Shown piece after piece: positions 32,301 to 44,790 of a stretch of DNA of 64,000 nucleotides (position 1 is the stretch's first letter; each line of letters opens with the position of its first letter). The notes under the pieces were generated by a model, which did not search any database, had not been told where the DNA came from, and saw only the letters and a program-made list of their open reading frames with translations. This DNA comes from Spongilla lacustris. Taxonomy: Eukaryota; Porifera; Demospongiae; Spongillida; Spongillidae. The translations under genes and the position numbers were made by a program. The stretch covers positions 7,486,021-7,550,020 of the forward strand of contig OX442423.1 of NCBI GenBank assembly GCA_949361645.1, written 5' to 3'.

Positions 32301-33692
32301 TTTGATAGATGATGCTTCTTTGTATTGCATTGCATGTTGCTTATTAATGCCTTCCATCAGGACCTCTGAGGGTGAGGCTGTCTATGCAGCTACAAATGGT
32401 GTACATGTAGAGATGCCAGGACCACCTTCAGATCCTGCGGGGTATGATTATGTGGACCAGATTAGAGCAAGCTGTGGCAGAAGTGAAAGTGCACACTGTG
32501 GACCTTCTATAGGAGGCTATGAGGATGTAGACCTGGGGAAGAGGACAGCTACGGTCAGATCTGTTGGTGAGCCATCAGAAGTGGCAAACTGCTTGTGTCA
32601 ACTGGAGAGTCCCAGTACATTTACAGCAGAGGCTGTGAAGGCACCACCTTTGTACTCCACCCCTGACCCCACTAAGAAGGTGAGTGGAGGTATTCCCATA
32701 CATGTAGCTATGTGTATAGACTGATAGAAATACTGCTTGCTACATGTATTGAGTAGCACTTGTACCATGTAAATGTATTGTTTGGGGTCTTCACTTCGCA
32801 TAGTAGGTACAGTATACGTCATTAAAAAGTTGGCACAATGTATTACATTCCGGTCGTATTGTTCTACGAGTACGTTACAATAATTGCGTAAGTGGTAAAT
32901 GCCACGTACAAAAATTTTATGTGCGGGGTGTGTTTAACAGTGTTGTAAGAACAAACAAAGAGACGCTGACAGTCCTAAACTGCGTTCAAGGTAATACAGT
33001 AACACATGGTTATAACACAATGAAATACGAACGTAGTGTAACGTAATTAATTACATTACATTTGGATTACATTCCAACGTTGTGCCAACTTCTTATTGAC
33101 GTATACTATAGGCATGCATGGGTATAGGTTTGGTTGAACCTTTTGCTTATCACTCCAGTTAAGGAGCACCCTCACCTTATCACAAGTACAATCTGAAGGC
33201 TGCACCCAAAAGTCACCTACATATGTCCTCCTGGGACATGAAGGTAGCCCTCATAAGGAGTCATGTTCCTTGGCTTGTGAGGTTCAATGTGAGCCTGAAC
33301 AAACTGAGACATCCGAGGTGAGCAACAGACAGCTTCATGTACACGTGTAGACAGAACTGTTGTGTAGTACATGTACATGTAGTCCATTGCTGATTTGACA
33401 AGGAGGTTCTACATTGCATAGTTGTACATGACATCCAATAAATGATGACTACTTGGTTGGGGGCAAAGGGTGATGATGGTGAAGGCGGGAATCTCCCCAT
33501 ATCCTTCGCAATAGCAGCCTTCCCATAAATGACTATTTCTTTTGTTGTTTTGTCTTTTTAAATGTTCAGCAACAGCAACTGAAATTATGTAAGAAGTCTG
33601 AAGCCTCTAATATATTCGATTGCAGCCCATGCTTTAGTAATGGTCAAACCTGGAGTATGATTAGAGCTCAAGGAATAGTGCAAGTATTTTAA
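26301..33692 (+). CDS. Ig/FN3 transmembrane receptor with long tyrosine-rich tail (receptor gene 1)
   Basis: Exons: 26301-26361, 27298-27681, 27851-28123, 29623-29711, 29801-29996, 31632-31940, 32025-32214, 32361-32679, 33159-33317, 33570-33692 (TAA); 2103 nt in one consistent frame. Domains in order: hydrophobic leader; Ig-like domain (CPGSSITYTC, VWKGS, TTVMCVDG); FN3 (VDQLTVAWAPP, YTVSVVAINCAGTSNG); FN3 split over two exons; Cys-rich FN3-like domain (CVVCCSTD, YYCKAAATN); a membrane span (AITFSLIAFFIIINIIVFLA) then a basic stop-transfer; cytoplasmic tail of about 220 residues. Tail tyrosines occur as YAAT, YDYV, YEDV, YSTP and YVLL, plausible SH2-docking sites. Domain-bounding introns are mostly phase 1, favouring exon shuffling. 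The leader exon aligns with gene 2 exon 1 but its ATG is replaced by GTA, so the true start may be in an upstream exon. Ligand unknown. Confidence 0.85.
28124..29622. other. long intron of receptor gene 1
   Basis: No exon was seen. It holds an inverted pair near 29186-29208 and 29318-29342 (TGCTGCTAAAAGGGAC with GTCCCTTTTTGCAGC), probably a small MITE remnant. Confidence 0.5.
32810..33108. mobile_element. 299-bp MITE in receptor gene 1 intron
   Basis: Arms begin AGTATACGTCA and continue AAGTTGGCACAA, inverted at both ends with few mismatches. TA dinucleotides flank it (32808-32809, 33109-33110). It sits between tail exons ending at 32679 and starting at 33159 and leaves splicing signals intact. 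Confidence 0.75.
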
Positions 33693-35170
33693 GACTCCCC
33701 ATGATAAAGTACATGTATGTCATGCAATCCACATGTATGCACACATGCACACATCTTCACACATACACAGAGTTGATACATTGTTAATGTGAGGTGGGCC
33801 CCCCTCATAAGGTCAACCTTCCAAATTTAGCCTTTTCACTGCAGCTAAACCTGTGAGGTCACATGATTCACTTTCATAATTTCCACCCGTTCTGATAAAG
33901 GCACATGAACACCAGTTAGTTGGCGATCAGTACACTGTACCGTGGAGGGGGGCTCTGAGTCCACCCCAACCAGAGGAGGGGGCACTAAGGTAAATGAAAA
34001 TGCTTGTACTAGGCACTAACATGTGTGTCTTGGAACATCTTATAAGCAAACTCATTTGTGTGTGTTTGTGTTGTGTGTGTGTGTGTGTGTGTAGTACTAT
34101 AGTCTACAATTCTATAGTGTAAACCATCACACTTATACGTGTACATGTTTGTATCTATATAATTATATATTTTGTGCTGTAATTTTGTTGTAAGCAAATG
34201 TAAAGCTGGCAATGTACCCACCTGGTAAACAACTGTTTGTCAATATACAACAACTCATCATGTTATAAAGCGAATTAATTGCCTTATACGGGAAACATTT
34301 ACCAAACAATTCTATAGTAGTAAATGTTAACCACAAGAGTAAATTATGATGAGTTTTCATTTTAAGTGTTATATTGACAAAAAGTTGTTTACCAGATGCA
34401 GATTTACATTTTCTCATCAACAGAACAAAAATTTGATTATAGCGACAAGTGGGTTTGCACTTATTTTGATTAAATTGTTAAATATAACCTAGTATATAAC
34501 CATAATTCTTATTGATTACTCTATGAAACCTTGAAGCATTACTGTATTTTGATAATTTGCAAATAATCAGGGAGCTTTGCAAATAGTAAGATCATATTAA
34601 CCAATGCATGAATATGTGGCATAGGAAGTAAGGAACTGAAATCATTTGGTGTGTAGACTTATGGTAACATCTCTAATTAATGGCTACTTCTCTTCTATTC
34701 AGATGTTGAACAAAATCTGCTTTCTTTCACTTTCATTTTGCATGGCTGTCTTGTTGGCAACATTTGTCTTTGTGTTTGTGAAACATTTGTGTGTGTTTGG
34801 TTATTATTATGCAAATATATTTCATGTGTGCATGTGATTCTTTCAAGTTAATCTGTACATTTCTCAGAATGACTCAGATGCATGGAAAAAAAGGTCTATA
34901 GGAAATGTTCACAACTAGCCAACTTTTTTTTAACACTGAACTGGACATGAGTGTTTTTATGAATAATAGGTGTGGCTTTGAATGGAGCACCACAAAACGA
35001 CAGTCAAAGAGCTGTGTGGTCGCTTCTTGGCTGGTCGAGGAGAAAACAAGGAGCTAATGCATCTGCCACTTGAGAAGGGCACATGTTTAAAAGATAAATA
35101 AAGGCCTATACCGATGTTAGTTGCCCCGTGACCATACCTGGTTTGTTTCCATTTAAAGTATCCACACTCG
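33693..35170. other. 3' flank of receptor gene 1
   Basis: 33811-33925 resembles 42465-42560 behind receptor gene 2 (shared ATGATTCACTT and CATAATTTCCACC), so this flank was part of the duplication. 34197-34247 and 34370-34414 form an inverted repeat (CTGGTAAACAACT core), a likely MITE. No coding exon supported. Confidence 0.55.
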
Positions 35171-35174
35171 ATAT

Positions 35175-36120
35175 GCAAAATGTATTTTATTTAGTTTCAT
35201 GAGATGCTAGTTAAAGCAATGTGCTATCCACTTCCCTGAGCTCCTCCCATGGGTCTCCTGGTGCTACTCCCAACACCAATATCTCTGGCACCCAATGGGC
35301 CAGCTCATACTGGCATCTGGTGTTCAGCAAGGCGACCCCTTGGGCCCACTGCTGTATTCACTTGTTCTTAAGGACACCATCTCCATCCCATTATGTGAGC
35401 CTCTACAGTCCAACTTCTGGTATTTGGATGATGGTGTCCTGTAGGGACCAAGGGCAACACTGTCAAGGGCAGTGGACATTATACAGGGAGACAGCACCTT
35501 ATATTTGTGAGTATGTCAACTTCAAAAAGTGCCAATTACTTAGCAAGCAGGATCTTACGATGTTCCACCCTGAGATCCTGCATTGCTCAACACTACAGAT
35601 TTTGAGATTCTTGGTGCTCCCATTGACAGCCATGATTTCTGCACTGCCTTCATCGAAAAGGAGTGGAAGGTAGCAAACCATTTACTAGCCCTTCTGCCTA
35701 TGCTATGTGAGCGATTGCTCTTCTCAGGGTACATGTATGTGTTTCATTCTGCAGGCTGGCACATCTAGCTCGTTCCATCCCACCCACTGCTGCTTCATTG
35801 GAAGCATTTGCCAGGTTCGATGATGTGCTTCACTGCTTAGAGTGCTCACTGGAGATTGAGCTAACCCCACGGGCTTGCAATCAAGCCCAACTTGGCCTCA
35901 AGTACGGAGGGCTAGGATTGCTCTCCCTGACCTACATTGCCTCCTTGTCTACCTCATTAACACTAATCCATCCATCAGAACAGTCTATGCAGCACCATCA
36001 TGGTGTCTATCCTTTAAGGATTACAAAGTCATCACTATCCCAGTGGTCATCCATGGTTTAAGGCGATGTATGGACATTGCCTTAAACCATGGATGACCTT
36101 TTCTGAACCTACATGTAGGG
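35175..36120 (+). pseudogene. non-LTR retrotransposon reverse transcriptase relic
   Basis: In changing frames the strand encodes GVQQGDPLGPLLYSLVLKD, then NFWYLDDGVL (the RT catalytic DD box), then DFEILGAPIDSHDFCTAFI, and finally ARFDDVLHCL with CNQAQLGLKYGGLGLLSL. These follow the order of non-LTR RT palm, thumb and downstream segments. Several frameshifts and stops make it inactive. It is likely the same family whose C-terminus recurs at 14.6, 18.3 and 19.2 kb. Confidence 0.75.
36046..36097. repeat. perfect 19-bp hairpin
   Basis: GTCATCCATGGTTTAAGGC at 36046-36064 is exactly complementary to 36079-36097, with a 14-nt loop. It overlaps the 3' end of the RT relic. Confidence 0.75.
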
Positions 36121-36511
36121 TGTAGGACACTCCAAACTGAAGGGCCTTTATCCTATTATATATGTAATGATTATACTTAATATTACTAACAGTAAATATA
36201 CATGATAGGCATGCGATCAGCAGAGGTTCTAACGCTAAATGGCGGATCCTGAAAAAGGGAGGTGCCTGCGAAGTTAATTATCTACAGCATACAGGGACAT
36301 ATATCTATTATTCCTTTGTGAAGGACCTTATACGCGAACTATAATACGCGAGGGTGTGGTTACGTCAGTCGATAACTGTCTATGTGATCATTTAAACGGC
36401 ACGAAACTGGCCAAATGCATGTACGTACATGTATATACGTATATTCGTGGGGGTAGGTTACGTAATTTGTGTGACGTAATTTTTGATCGGCGAATCTGCT
36501 CAGGTATCACT

Positions 36512-36617
36512 ATGAGCCACTTTGCAGGCATTGAAAGACAACCACCCGGCTTATTCAGTTGGTTGCCAGACTCAGACCATCAAATATCTATGCTCAGACT
36601 GAGTATACGTTGTCAAG
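36512..36617 (+). CDS. unassigned candidate first exon
   Basis: An ATG-led frame (MSHFAGIERQPPGLFSW...) of 35 codons runs into a strong donor AAG|GTGAGT at 36618. No downstream partner exon was identified and the sequence is not recognised. It may be a first coding exon or chance. Confidence 0.25.
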
Positions 36618-36814
36618 GTGAGTGGTCGATTGATTGGCATCCAGATTCGAATTCTAAGAACGTTCAAGAGGGAGATTGTAGGCATAAATAAGCTATTCTA
36701 ATTTGCAGTGTGTTTTTACTAACTCATCGTACGGCGACATATATACATGTACATGTAATCTTAGTTATATGCAGCTATGAATTGTATCAGAGATAGTATA
36801 ATATGATTATAAAG

Positions 36815-37156
36815 CATGGGCGTACGCAGGGGGGGGGGGGGTCGATGGGTTCGAACGACCCCCCCCCCCCCCCCTCCACAAAATGAGGTCACCTTTTTTT
36901 AAATGAGGTCACCAGTTTTAACGGACAGCACCCCCCCCCCCTCCCCCCCCCCCCCCCCGCTCGTTGAATCGGCCGAAGGCGGACAGCACCCACTCGTTGA
37001 ATCGGCTGAAGGCGGACAGCACCCCCCCCCCCCCGCTCGTCGAATCGGCCGAAGGCGGACAGCACCTCCCCCCCCCCCGCTCATTGAATCCATAATTTTG
37101 CGTGACCTTGTATAAAATTTCGACCCCCCCTTTCCCGAAGGCTGCGTACGCCCATG
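36815..37156. mobile_element. 342-bp C-rich MITE with 5-bp TSD (family Y, copy 1)
   Basis: Termini CATGGGCGTACGCAG and CTGCGTACGCCCATG are perfect complements; TAAAG flanks both (36810-36814, 37157-37161). The interior carries poly-G and poly-C runs and three to four copies of a unit TTGAATCGGCCGAAGGCGGA plus CAGCACC. A relative is at 40271-40521. Confidence 0.8.
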
Positions 37157-37161
37157 TAAAG

Positions 37162-37810
37162 CGCTAGCTTCTGCCACGGGGCTCTAGACCACAATGGAGG
37201 AGCTTGCAGCGGTCCCCCCCATACTCCCTAGCTAAGCTGGGCAGGAGAGGTACTCCCTCTCATACCCCCACTCCCATTCTTGCCTAACGCCTCGCTCCCC
37301 AGCCCCGATCGCGAAATCCTGGATTCGCCACTGATTACAGATAAGCTAAGCCTCTCATCCTCCCATATAGAGACATCAATCCTAAGCTAAAGCCTCCCAT
37401 ATAGCCATATAGAGGGACACCAGCCCTAAGGCAAACCTCCCATAATATTAGCTACACCTCCAATACACATGTACAAGAGAGACGCTAGCCTTCAAATACG
37501 CAGATATTTGGTATTAAAATGTGTTTCGTTTTTGTTTTGGCATCAGACTTCACATCTTCCCATTCACTCTTCCACCACAAGTCCAAAGCCATGGTTGGTG
37601 TACACAAACATGTTGACAATTGTCTCATAAGAATGAGTCAGCACCCTAGCATCCAAATCCCTCTGCTGCTAGTGGAGCCCTAAGCAGTTTGGATAAAAAC
37701 ATCTTTTCTTCAAATCCAGCTTCATGGTCAAAATAGCAAGGTTTAGTGGTGATACAATGGCTACAGTGGCAGCCATTGCATGAAAATTACCTTTGGCAAG
37801 GCTCTTTGAT
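37162..37810. other. intergenic region before inverted microsatellites
   Basis: The reverse strand has a 61-codon open frame at 37669-37854 (DIACWSLVGALSKSLAKG) that is not recognised. The segment 37380-37450 has two copies of a CTAAGC..CCTCCCATATAG unit. No gene is supported. Confidence 0.4.
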
Positions 37811-37812
37811 AG

Positions 37813-38279
<467 letters not shown>

Positions 38280-38506
38280 GCCCTAAGCAATAATATAAAA
38301 AGCTGAATGACACTTCCTTACGTAAGCTAGGGATGCCTTTTGGAATTTTTTATTGTATTACGTGGACTAATATTAAATGAAGCTATATCAGCTGTTTTAA
38401 TCAATGCATATTGTAGAAAACTGTGCACTGTGTGTATGTTTCCCGATACTGGTACAGGTATATTCCACTGTATGAAAAATGAAAAATGTGCTTGTTGTCA
38501 ATACAG

Positions 38507-41500
38507 ATGGATTCATTGAGAGCTGTGTTCATCATTGCAATATTACATGAAGTGATATGTGTCCAAGGTACTAAGTTTTTACTTATCTTTATGTGTTCTA
38601 AGCAATAAATGTGCACAAATATACTAAGACATGTACATGCATGCACATGTGTGTGCCTCACATTGTGTAAAATTAACATATGACTTTTACTTTCCATTTG
38701 CCAGCTGGGAAGAGCAACTATCTAACACTTAGGTGTATCATAAGGGCACAAAGCCTAACCTAAGATTAATATCACTATGTATACGTTCAATAACCTTATT
38801 CACAACATAAGGGATGCATCTGAAAAATACATGCATTTATTTGTGTGGTACTCTTGCTGCGAAAGCTTCATCACATTTGGCTTGCATTGTGACTAGCTGT
38901 TTTAGTAGTATCAATGAAACTGCTGGTGAGGATTATTTATACATACATTTATAAACCAGCTTATTAACCAGCTGTCCAGTGCCACCTTGAAGTTTGATAA
39001 AGCCTAAAAACCTTTATGGTATTGTAACCTTTCATAAAACAGTACCAGCAGATTATAACACTCACCCCTCTCCAATCAAGGTGCTTGCTCACAGTTCACT
39101 CTCAGTTACCCACCAATGGGGACATGCTTATGTCCTGGAAGCAGAATCACCTACACCTGTGTGCTTAGCTCAAGTTCTGCTGGTACTGTGAATACAGTGT
39201 GGAAAGGATCAGCATTTCAGTGTCCTGCTGCAGCAAACCAACTTATACTCATCCAGAAGTCAGCAGGAGTACTTAATCCAACTGCTGGTGGACAATGTGG
39301 CAGTCTCTCTGCTGTGACAACAAATATCTCCAATGATGGGACATGCTATACATCTGTCCTCACCATTCCTGCTGTTCAGGCTTTGAATGGGACCACTGTT
39401 ATGTGTGTGGATGGTGTTAGTTTGGTTGTGGTGGGAAGTGATACTGTGATAGTGAAGATGAAAGGTGGGGATTTTATCATACTGTAAATGCATTTATTAA
39501 TTTACACATGTAATAATTGGGAAGAGATGTGCAATAGGCATATGTTACCTGATTTGTGGCTGGGTGCAACACGTACATGTATTCATGGCTGCAATAACAT
39601 CTCTCATTACTGGCACACCTAATATAGAGTGGTGTTTAATTACCCTCCTCCTCCCCCTCCCAGCCTCCCCTGGTCCTGCTGGGAACATAACACTAAATAG
39701 TCCATCTGTGGACCAGCTAACAGTGGCCTGGGCCCCTCCCACTACTGGTGGTGTTTCTACCAGCTACAATGTCAGTATCAATGACAGCAGTAGTCCTGTG
39801 GTCATACCTGATAATGGATCATCACTGTATACCCACACCTTCACTGGACTGACCAGTGACACAATCTACACTGTCTCTGTGGTGGCCATCAACTGTGCTG
39901 GGACCAGCAATGGTATACTAACATCAAGACGTACATGTAAGTGACCCCACTGTAATGGTAACTCGTATGTGTTTATATGAGATGTTGGCAATGCCCTACA
40001 TGTACATGAGAAGTGATCTGTGCCTGAGCTGGCATTGTATTGGATTCAAATAATTAAGTAACATGAATATTCAATACTCATAGTTAGGATATACAGTTAT
40101 GTTATGTTGGCTTTTTATAAACTTGCGACATTTTTTGAACTGCATGTAAGGATGTTTTCATTGTATATCAATTAAATAAAATAGTCTTACCCTGTCACTA
40201 AGGCTATAAAATGACAGATAAATTAGGTTACTTTTGATGAAAGCCAATTACATGTTGTATGCTTTATCAGCATTGGCATCCCCAGGCCCCCCCTTTTTCA
40301 GGACTGAATGGCGCCCCCCCCCCCCCCCCCCCCCAAATGTAATAAAAGGTGAAGTGTTCGGTATTACTACATGTAGGACCATGCATTCTCTTTCCCTCCC
40401 AACTGGCTAGAGCTGTCCACTTTTGGCCAATCCAGTGCTGAATCGGCCGAAAGCAGACAGCTCCCCCCCCCATAATCATATTCAGCTGTCACCCCTTCCA
40501 GAAATGCTGGGGGTGCCCATGATCAGCACAGTGCATGTGACTCATTGATATTTAACTCTTTAGTGGCAGTGCCTCCTGGAAGTATACAAGCTGTTTTTGT
40601 GTTTAACCCTGACAACATCCTCAGTAGTGTTGAGGTCACTTGGTCCCCTGTGGTAAGAGGACTAGCTCATATGTACATGTTGTAATGCACTTTGGCCCTA
40701 TAGGGAGGCAGTGTGACCATGTACACAGTGAGGGTCGTTGGAGATGGTGCCTCTGTTGGTCCTACCACTACTACCTGTACCACCTCACCATGTCTCTATG
40801 TCCAACAAGTCTTCCCTGCCAATGCTACCAGTTACACCATCTCTGTGGCATCCATAAACGGCGATGGAGCTGTTGGTCCAATGAATGGCACTACCATAAG
40901 TAAGATATTTTAATTATATTAGTAGAGGTGGCTGATACGTAATAAATGTGATGAAATAATCAATTATGTAAGCATTGCAAGTGAAATGGGAAAGAAATGA
41001 ATATCTACATATTACATGTACTTAAAATGTGTCTTGCTCTTCTTCATTTGTCCAATGTGATGATCACAAGTAAATATATACACGAGGCTACCAAAATCTG
41101 CCACATACATAACGAGGCATGCATATGTATGGGTACATATATTAGATTGTGCCTTTACAATTATTAGCCAAAATATTAATATTATTATTGCAGAGTGTAT
41201 GCAAGACATGGATATTGTATATTCCACATACACAGGTTCAGTGACAAACTTCATTGAAGCAGGGGTGGTCAAATATGGCATATCCTATGCAACAATTAGC
41301 TGTTTGTTCCTGAGCAACCAGTCCTTCTACTGTGTGGTGTGCTGCAGTACTGATCCCGCTGTTCCTCCTGACTCAAGTGTGTACAACATCTCCACTAGCA
41401 GAGGCACAGAGGTGACTGTTGACCTTGATGGCCTCACCAGTGGTAAGATGTACTACTGCAAGGCAGCAGCTACCAACACTACCTCTGCTAGCTGTGGTGG

Positions 41501-41801
41501 TTCAGTGGTTGGAGGTGTGAAGGTGTATTTCATCTTGCCTGTATCACAGGGCAGTTCATCCTTCCTTACTATCATAGCTGTAGTTATAACAATAATTATT
41601 TTGTCCTTGATTGTATTGATCGGCGTTCTGGTCCTAGTGTGCTTGAGGTTGAGGTCAAGGGTCAAAATGGCTGTTGCCCAGATCCCTGCTGGAGCTACCC
41701 AGGTGAGGGAAGAAGAGATCACAATGAAGTGTAATCAAGTGTACGAAGAGCTCAAAATCACAACAGAGGAAAACGTAGCTTATGGACCTGTGACCACATA
41801 A
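38507..41801 (+). CDS. Ig/FN3 transmembrane receptor with short ITIM/ITAM-like tail (receptor gene 2)
   Basis: Exons: 38507-38567, 39081-39464, 39664-39936, 40564-40652, 40704-40899, 41236-41801 (TAA): 1569 nt, 522 residues. Exons 1-5 have exactly the lengths of gene 1 exons 1-5 and nearly the same sequence. ATG at 38507 starts a signal peptide (MDSLRAVFIIAIL...). Then Ig-like, FN3, FN3, and the Cys-rich FN3-like domain. The last exon does not splice where gene 1 does; it reads on through a membrane span (FLTIIAVVITIIILSLIVLI), a basic segment RLRSRVK, and an acidic tail. The tail has two tyrosines, YEEL and, nine residues on, VAYGPV. The second fits the ITIM pattern (V-x-Y-x-x-V); the pair resembles an ITAM with Val at the last position. 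Probably a plasma-membrane signalling receptor; ligand unknown. Confidence 0.88.
40271..40521. mobile_element. 251-bp C-rich MITE with 5-bp TSD in receptor gene 2 intron (family Y, copy 2)
   Basis: Ends CATTGGCATCCCCAG and CTGGGGGTGCCCATG are imperfect complements; ATCAG flanks both (40266-40270, 40522-40526). It shares the internal GAATCGGCCGAA word and C-runs with 36815-37156. Confidence 0.7.
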
Positions 41802-42184
41802 GTATATGTACATGGTATTACCAGAGTGTACCACATGATGTTTTAACTGATTTTCTGTACCCACCTTGTTGTGTCAAATAGTCTTCTAAAAGTCTCTTCC
41901 CTCCAGGTGTAGCATGCACAGGACCACTCATCATTAATCAAACCAACTATGCGGTTAATATTGCAGCTTTGTTTACATTTCAATTACTGCTCCCCCTTCA
42001 AAATGTATAGGTTCATAGATTGGACAACACCAGCAGGCAGTATTCTCTGTCTTATGACCATTGGATACCATTGTGGAGTATTATACATGTATATTCTACT
42101 AATGTATTTATAAGTAATAATAATATTACTTTTTATGGTCCAATGTAGTAGCATAAGACACACAACATCTATTAAAAGGCTGCT

Positions 42185-42560
42185 GCAATGTTGTTATAAT
42201 TATGATGAAGTCTAATGAAGCTCAAAAGAGCTCAAAATTACAACAGAGGAAAACATAGCTTATAGACCTGTGCAAAAATATTAATTTTGCACTGCACAAG
42301 AACTTATGGACCTGGGAGTGGCTTCAACACTTGTCACCCTCCTTGCCTTCTTTATCATCTTCATGATCATCTTCCTGGTCCATTGGTGGGCTACAAATGG
42401 AACTTAAGGTCAAAGATTATTGAGATCAGTACTGATGATAGTCCTGTACAAGAGCGAAGATGAAGGTAAAGATCAACCTTCCGACTTTACTGCAACTACA
42501 CCTGAGATAATATGATTCACTTCATAATTTCCACCTCTGATAAGGGCATATGGGCACCGG
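42185..42560 (+). pseudogene. stranded receptor tail and membrane-span exon relics
   Basis: 42212-42280 resembles the gene 2 tail end (GAGCTCAAAATTACAACAGA, then AACATAGCTTAT). 42310-42465 resembles the gene 1 membrane exon (TTCTTTATCATCTTCATGAT, CATCTTCCTGG) with stops, and 42465-42560 the gene 1 3' flank. The mixture shows that another receptor copy once lay here and was lost. Confidence 0.65.
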
Positions 42561-43038
42561 TTGGATAGCTATAGCCCTAGAAAATTTTATTCTATTTTTA
42601 AAAACATAAATTATACTAGCATCCACCTCAATTTTATTCTATTGCATATAATAACGCTTCCACTCTTTACATTTGTGTTTGGGATTCTATCTGTAGTGTG
42701 ATGCTCTATACAACATCTGTGCACTGGATGTCTCAAAGAAACGTGGTTTTCATGATATTTGAAGTTAAAGTTTTTTGTTCTATTTTGATTCTATTTGAGA
42801 GTTTCTAGGGCTAAGCTCTCATATTAAGTCTTGTCAGAGCGGCTAAGTGGCAGGTATGGAAAAATGTTCCCAGATGCTACATATGATTATATTACATAAG
42901 CATTATGCAATGAGTCTGGATTCAAGAATAGGGGGTGTATGGAATGGTTAATTAATTATGCAGCATAAAAGGACATAAATATTTGTTTGACTGACCTGAC
43001 TGCATCAATGTACATTTCATGTATAAGGTGCATACCAG

Positions 43039-43063
43039 CCCCCCCCCCCCCCCCCCCCCCCCC
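43039..43063. repeat. poly-C tract
   Basis: A run of about 25 C followed by eight A, directly upstream of the receptor pseudogene exon. Confidence 0.95.
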
Positions 43064-43096
43064 CCAAAAAAAAGGCTGGGAGGCTTAGCATACACA

Positions 43097-43720
43097 GGTT
43101 CAGTGGTAAGCTACATTGAAGCAGGGGTGACCAAATGTGGCATATCCAGTGTAACAATTAGCTGTTTGTTCCTGAACAATCAGTCCTTCTACTGTGTGGT
43201 GTGCTGTAGTACTGATCCCTCTGTTCCTCCTGACTCAAGTGTGTACAACATCTCCACTAGCAGAGGCATAGAGGTGACTGTTGACCTTGATGGCCTCACC
43301 AGGGGTCAGATGTACTACTGCAAGGTAGCAGCTACCAACACTACCTCTGCTAGCTGTGGTGGTCCAGTGGTTGGAGGTGTGAAGGTGTTTTGCACCTCTT
43401 GCCTGTACTGCCCCCATATAGCCCTACATCAAAGGACAGTATTATCACAGCTGTTGTTATAATGATAATTTATTTTGTCCCTGTTGGTATTGATAGGTGT
43501 GGTCCTAGTGTGCTAGGTTTGTGGTTAAGGTCATGGGTCATACTCAAAATGGCCATTGCCCCGATCACTCTGATCTTAGTGGGTACTAAGAGCACAATAG
43601 AGGGAAATGTAGCTTTTAGACTTGTGCAAATAATATTAATGTACAATTATTTTTGCACTGCACAGGAGGTGATGAATTCACTTTTCTTGTTCAGTTTTCC
43701 TTTCAATGATTAAATGGTCC
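43097..43720 (+). pseudogene. third receptor copy, Cys-rich FN3-like plus membrane exon (pseudogene)
   Basis: Begins after ACACAG exactly like gene 2 exon 6 and encodes the same Cys-rich domain (FYCVVCCSTDPSVPP, YYCKVAATN, VVGGVKV). At about 43388 the frame diverges, so the membrane span is read out of frame and ends at 43462. Downstream to about 43630 the nucleotide sequence still follows gene 2's membrane and tail region, with stops. No preceding Ig or FN3 exons are present. A dead partial duplicate. Confidence 0.8.
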
Positions 43721-44459
43721 TGCTGCTCTAACCATTCGTTCTATATCTTCAAATGTTATTGTTGTGTTGTTCGTTTGTCAATTTAATATAAATCGCAAGT
43801 AAGCACATTTGTGAGAAAAATGTGGTTAAACTAATTAAGAAATGGTTCAACTAACACCATGATCATTTTAAATGCATCCTGACCATAATTGGGGTGGGAA
43901 ACTGAAGTCATGAATATACAAATGCCTATTCTTATGATAGCCAAACTCAACAGTAGGAACTTCTGCCACATTCAAGATATTAGAAATGCAACCTCTTTTA
44001 CAATATTCCACTCAGAATTTCTAAATTTGAATTCATCATTCTAATAAAATCATGCTTGTGACAGAAAACCTTAGGCTATTTTTCATCAGAAAGTGGAGGC
44101 CCACCTTCCGCTATGATGGCTATCTTTAACCACCTGAATGTATACTGGCTGGATGAGGATTAGTAGTAAGCCACAGAAGGGTGGTCCTTGCATATGATGA
44201 AAGTAACAAACAATTAGTAAGCACACAACAATGTTTTTGTAACAAGAAACTATTCTAACTTTCAATGATGCTTCTAAGCATACACCGTGAGATAGGAGAT
44301 AATTCATTGTATCAACATCATTTAGAGATATCAACATGGCCCATAAGCTATAGAACTGCCTCTATGTTTGTGCTTGAGGAAAATGCGATGATAGGACCAT
44401 ACATCTCAACATGACGAGTACTGTCTCTTAATGCTATAGCATGCATATTAAACAAACAG

Positions 44460-44790
44460 GTTTCCAATTTATTGATTGTACTGATATCTATTTCTATGGG
44501 TAACTGAGAGTGAACTGTGAGCAATTACCTGAGATTGGAGAGGGTGTGTAGGTCTCCATGTTAAAATAAAATGGTCACCTACAGTCCTAATTCACTCACA
44601 GTTGCATATATCCTAAAATTTCTTAGGTTTTATCAAGCTTCGGGTGGCACTGCACAGCTGGTTAGATAATTTATTATGTAGAGTAATCCACTGGTCCCAC
44701 CAAAAGTTTCATTGATGCATCCTACTAAAACAAGTAGTCACAATGCTTACCAGATGCTTTCACATCGAGAGTACCAGATGCATGATTTGG
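44460..44790 (-). pseudogene. inverted fragment of the receptor 5' intron and Ig exon start
   Basis: The reverse strand matches about 38870-39120 of gene 2, including CTCTCCAATCTCAGGTA (closer to gene 1) and TTGCTCACAGTTCACTCTCA, the first codons of the Ig exon, and upstream CCAGCTGT.CAGTGCCACC. Only the first part of the exon remains. Confidence 0.7.
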
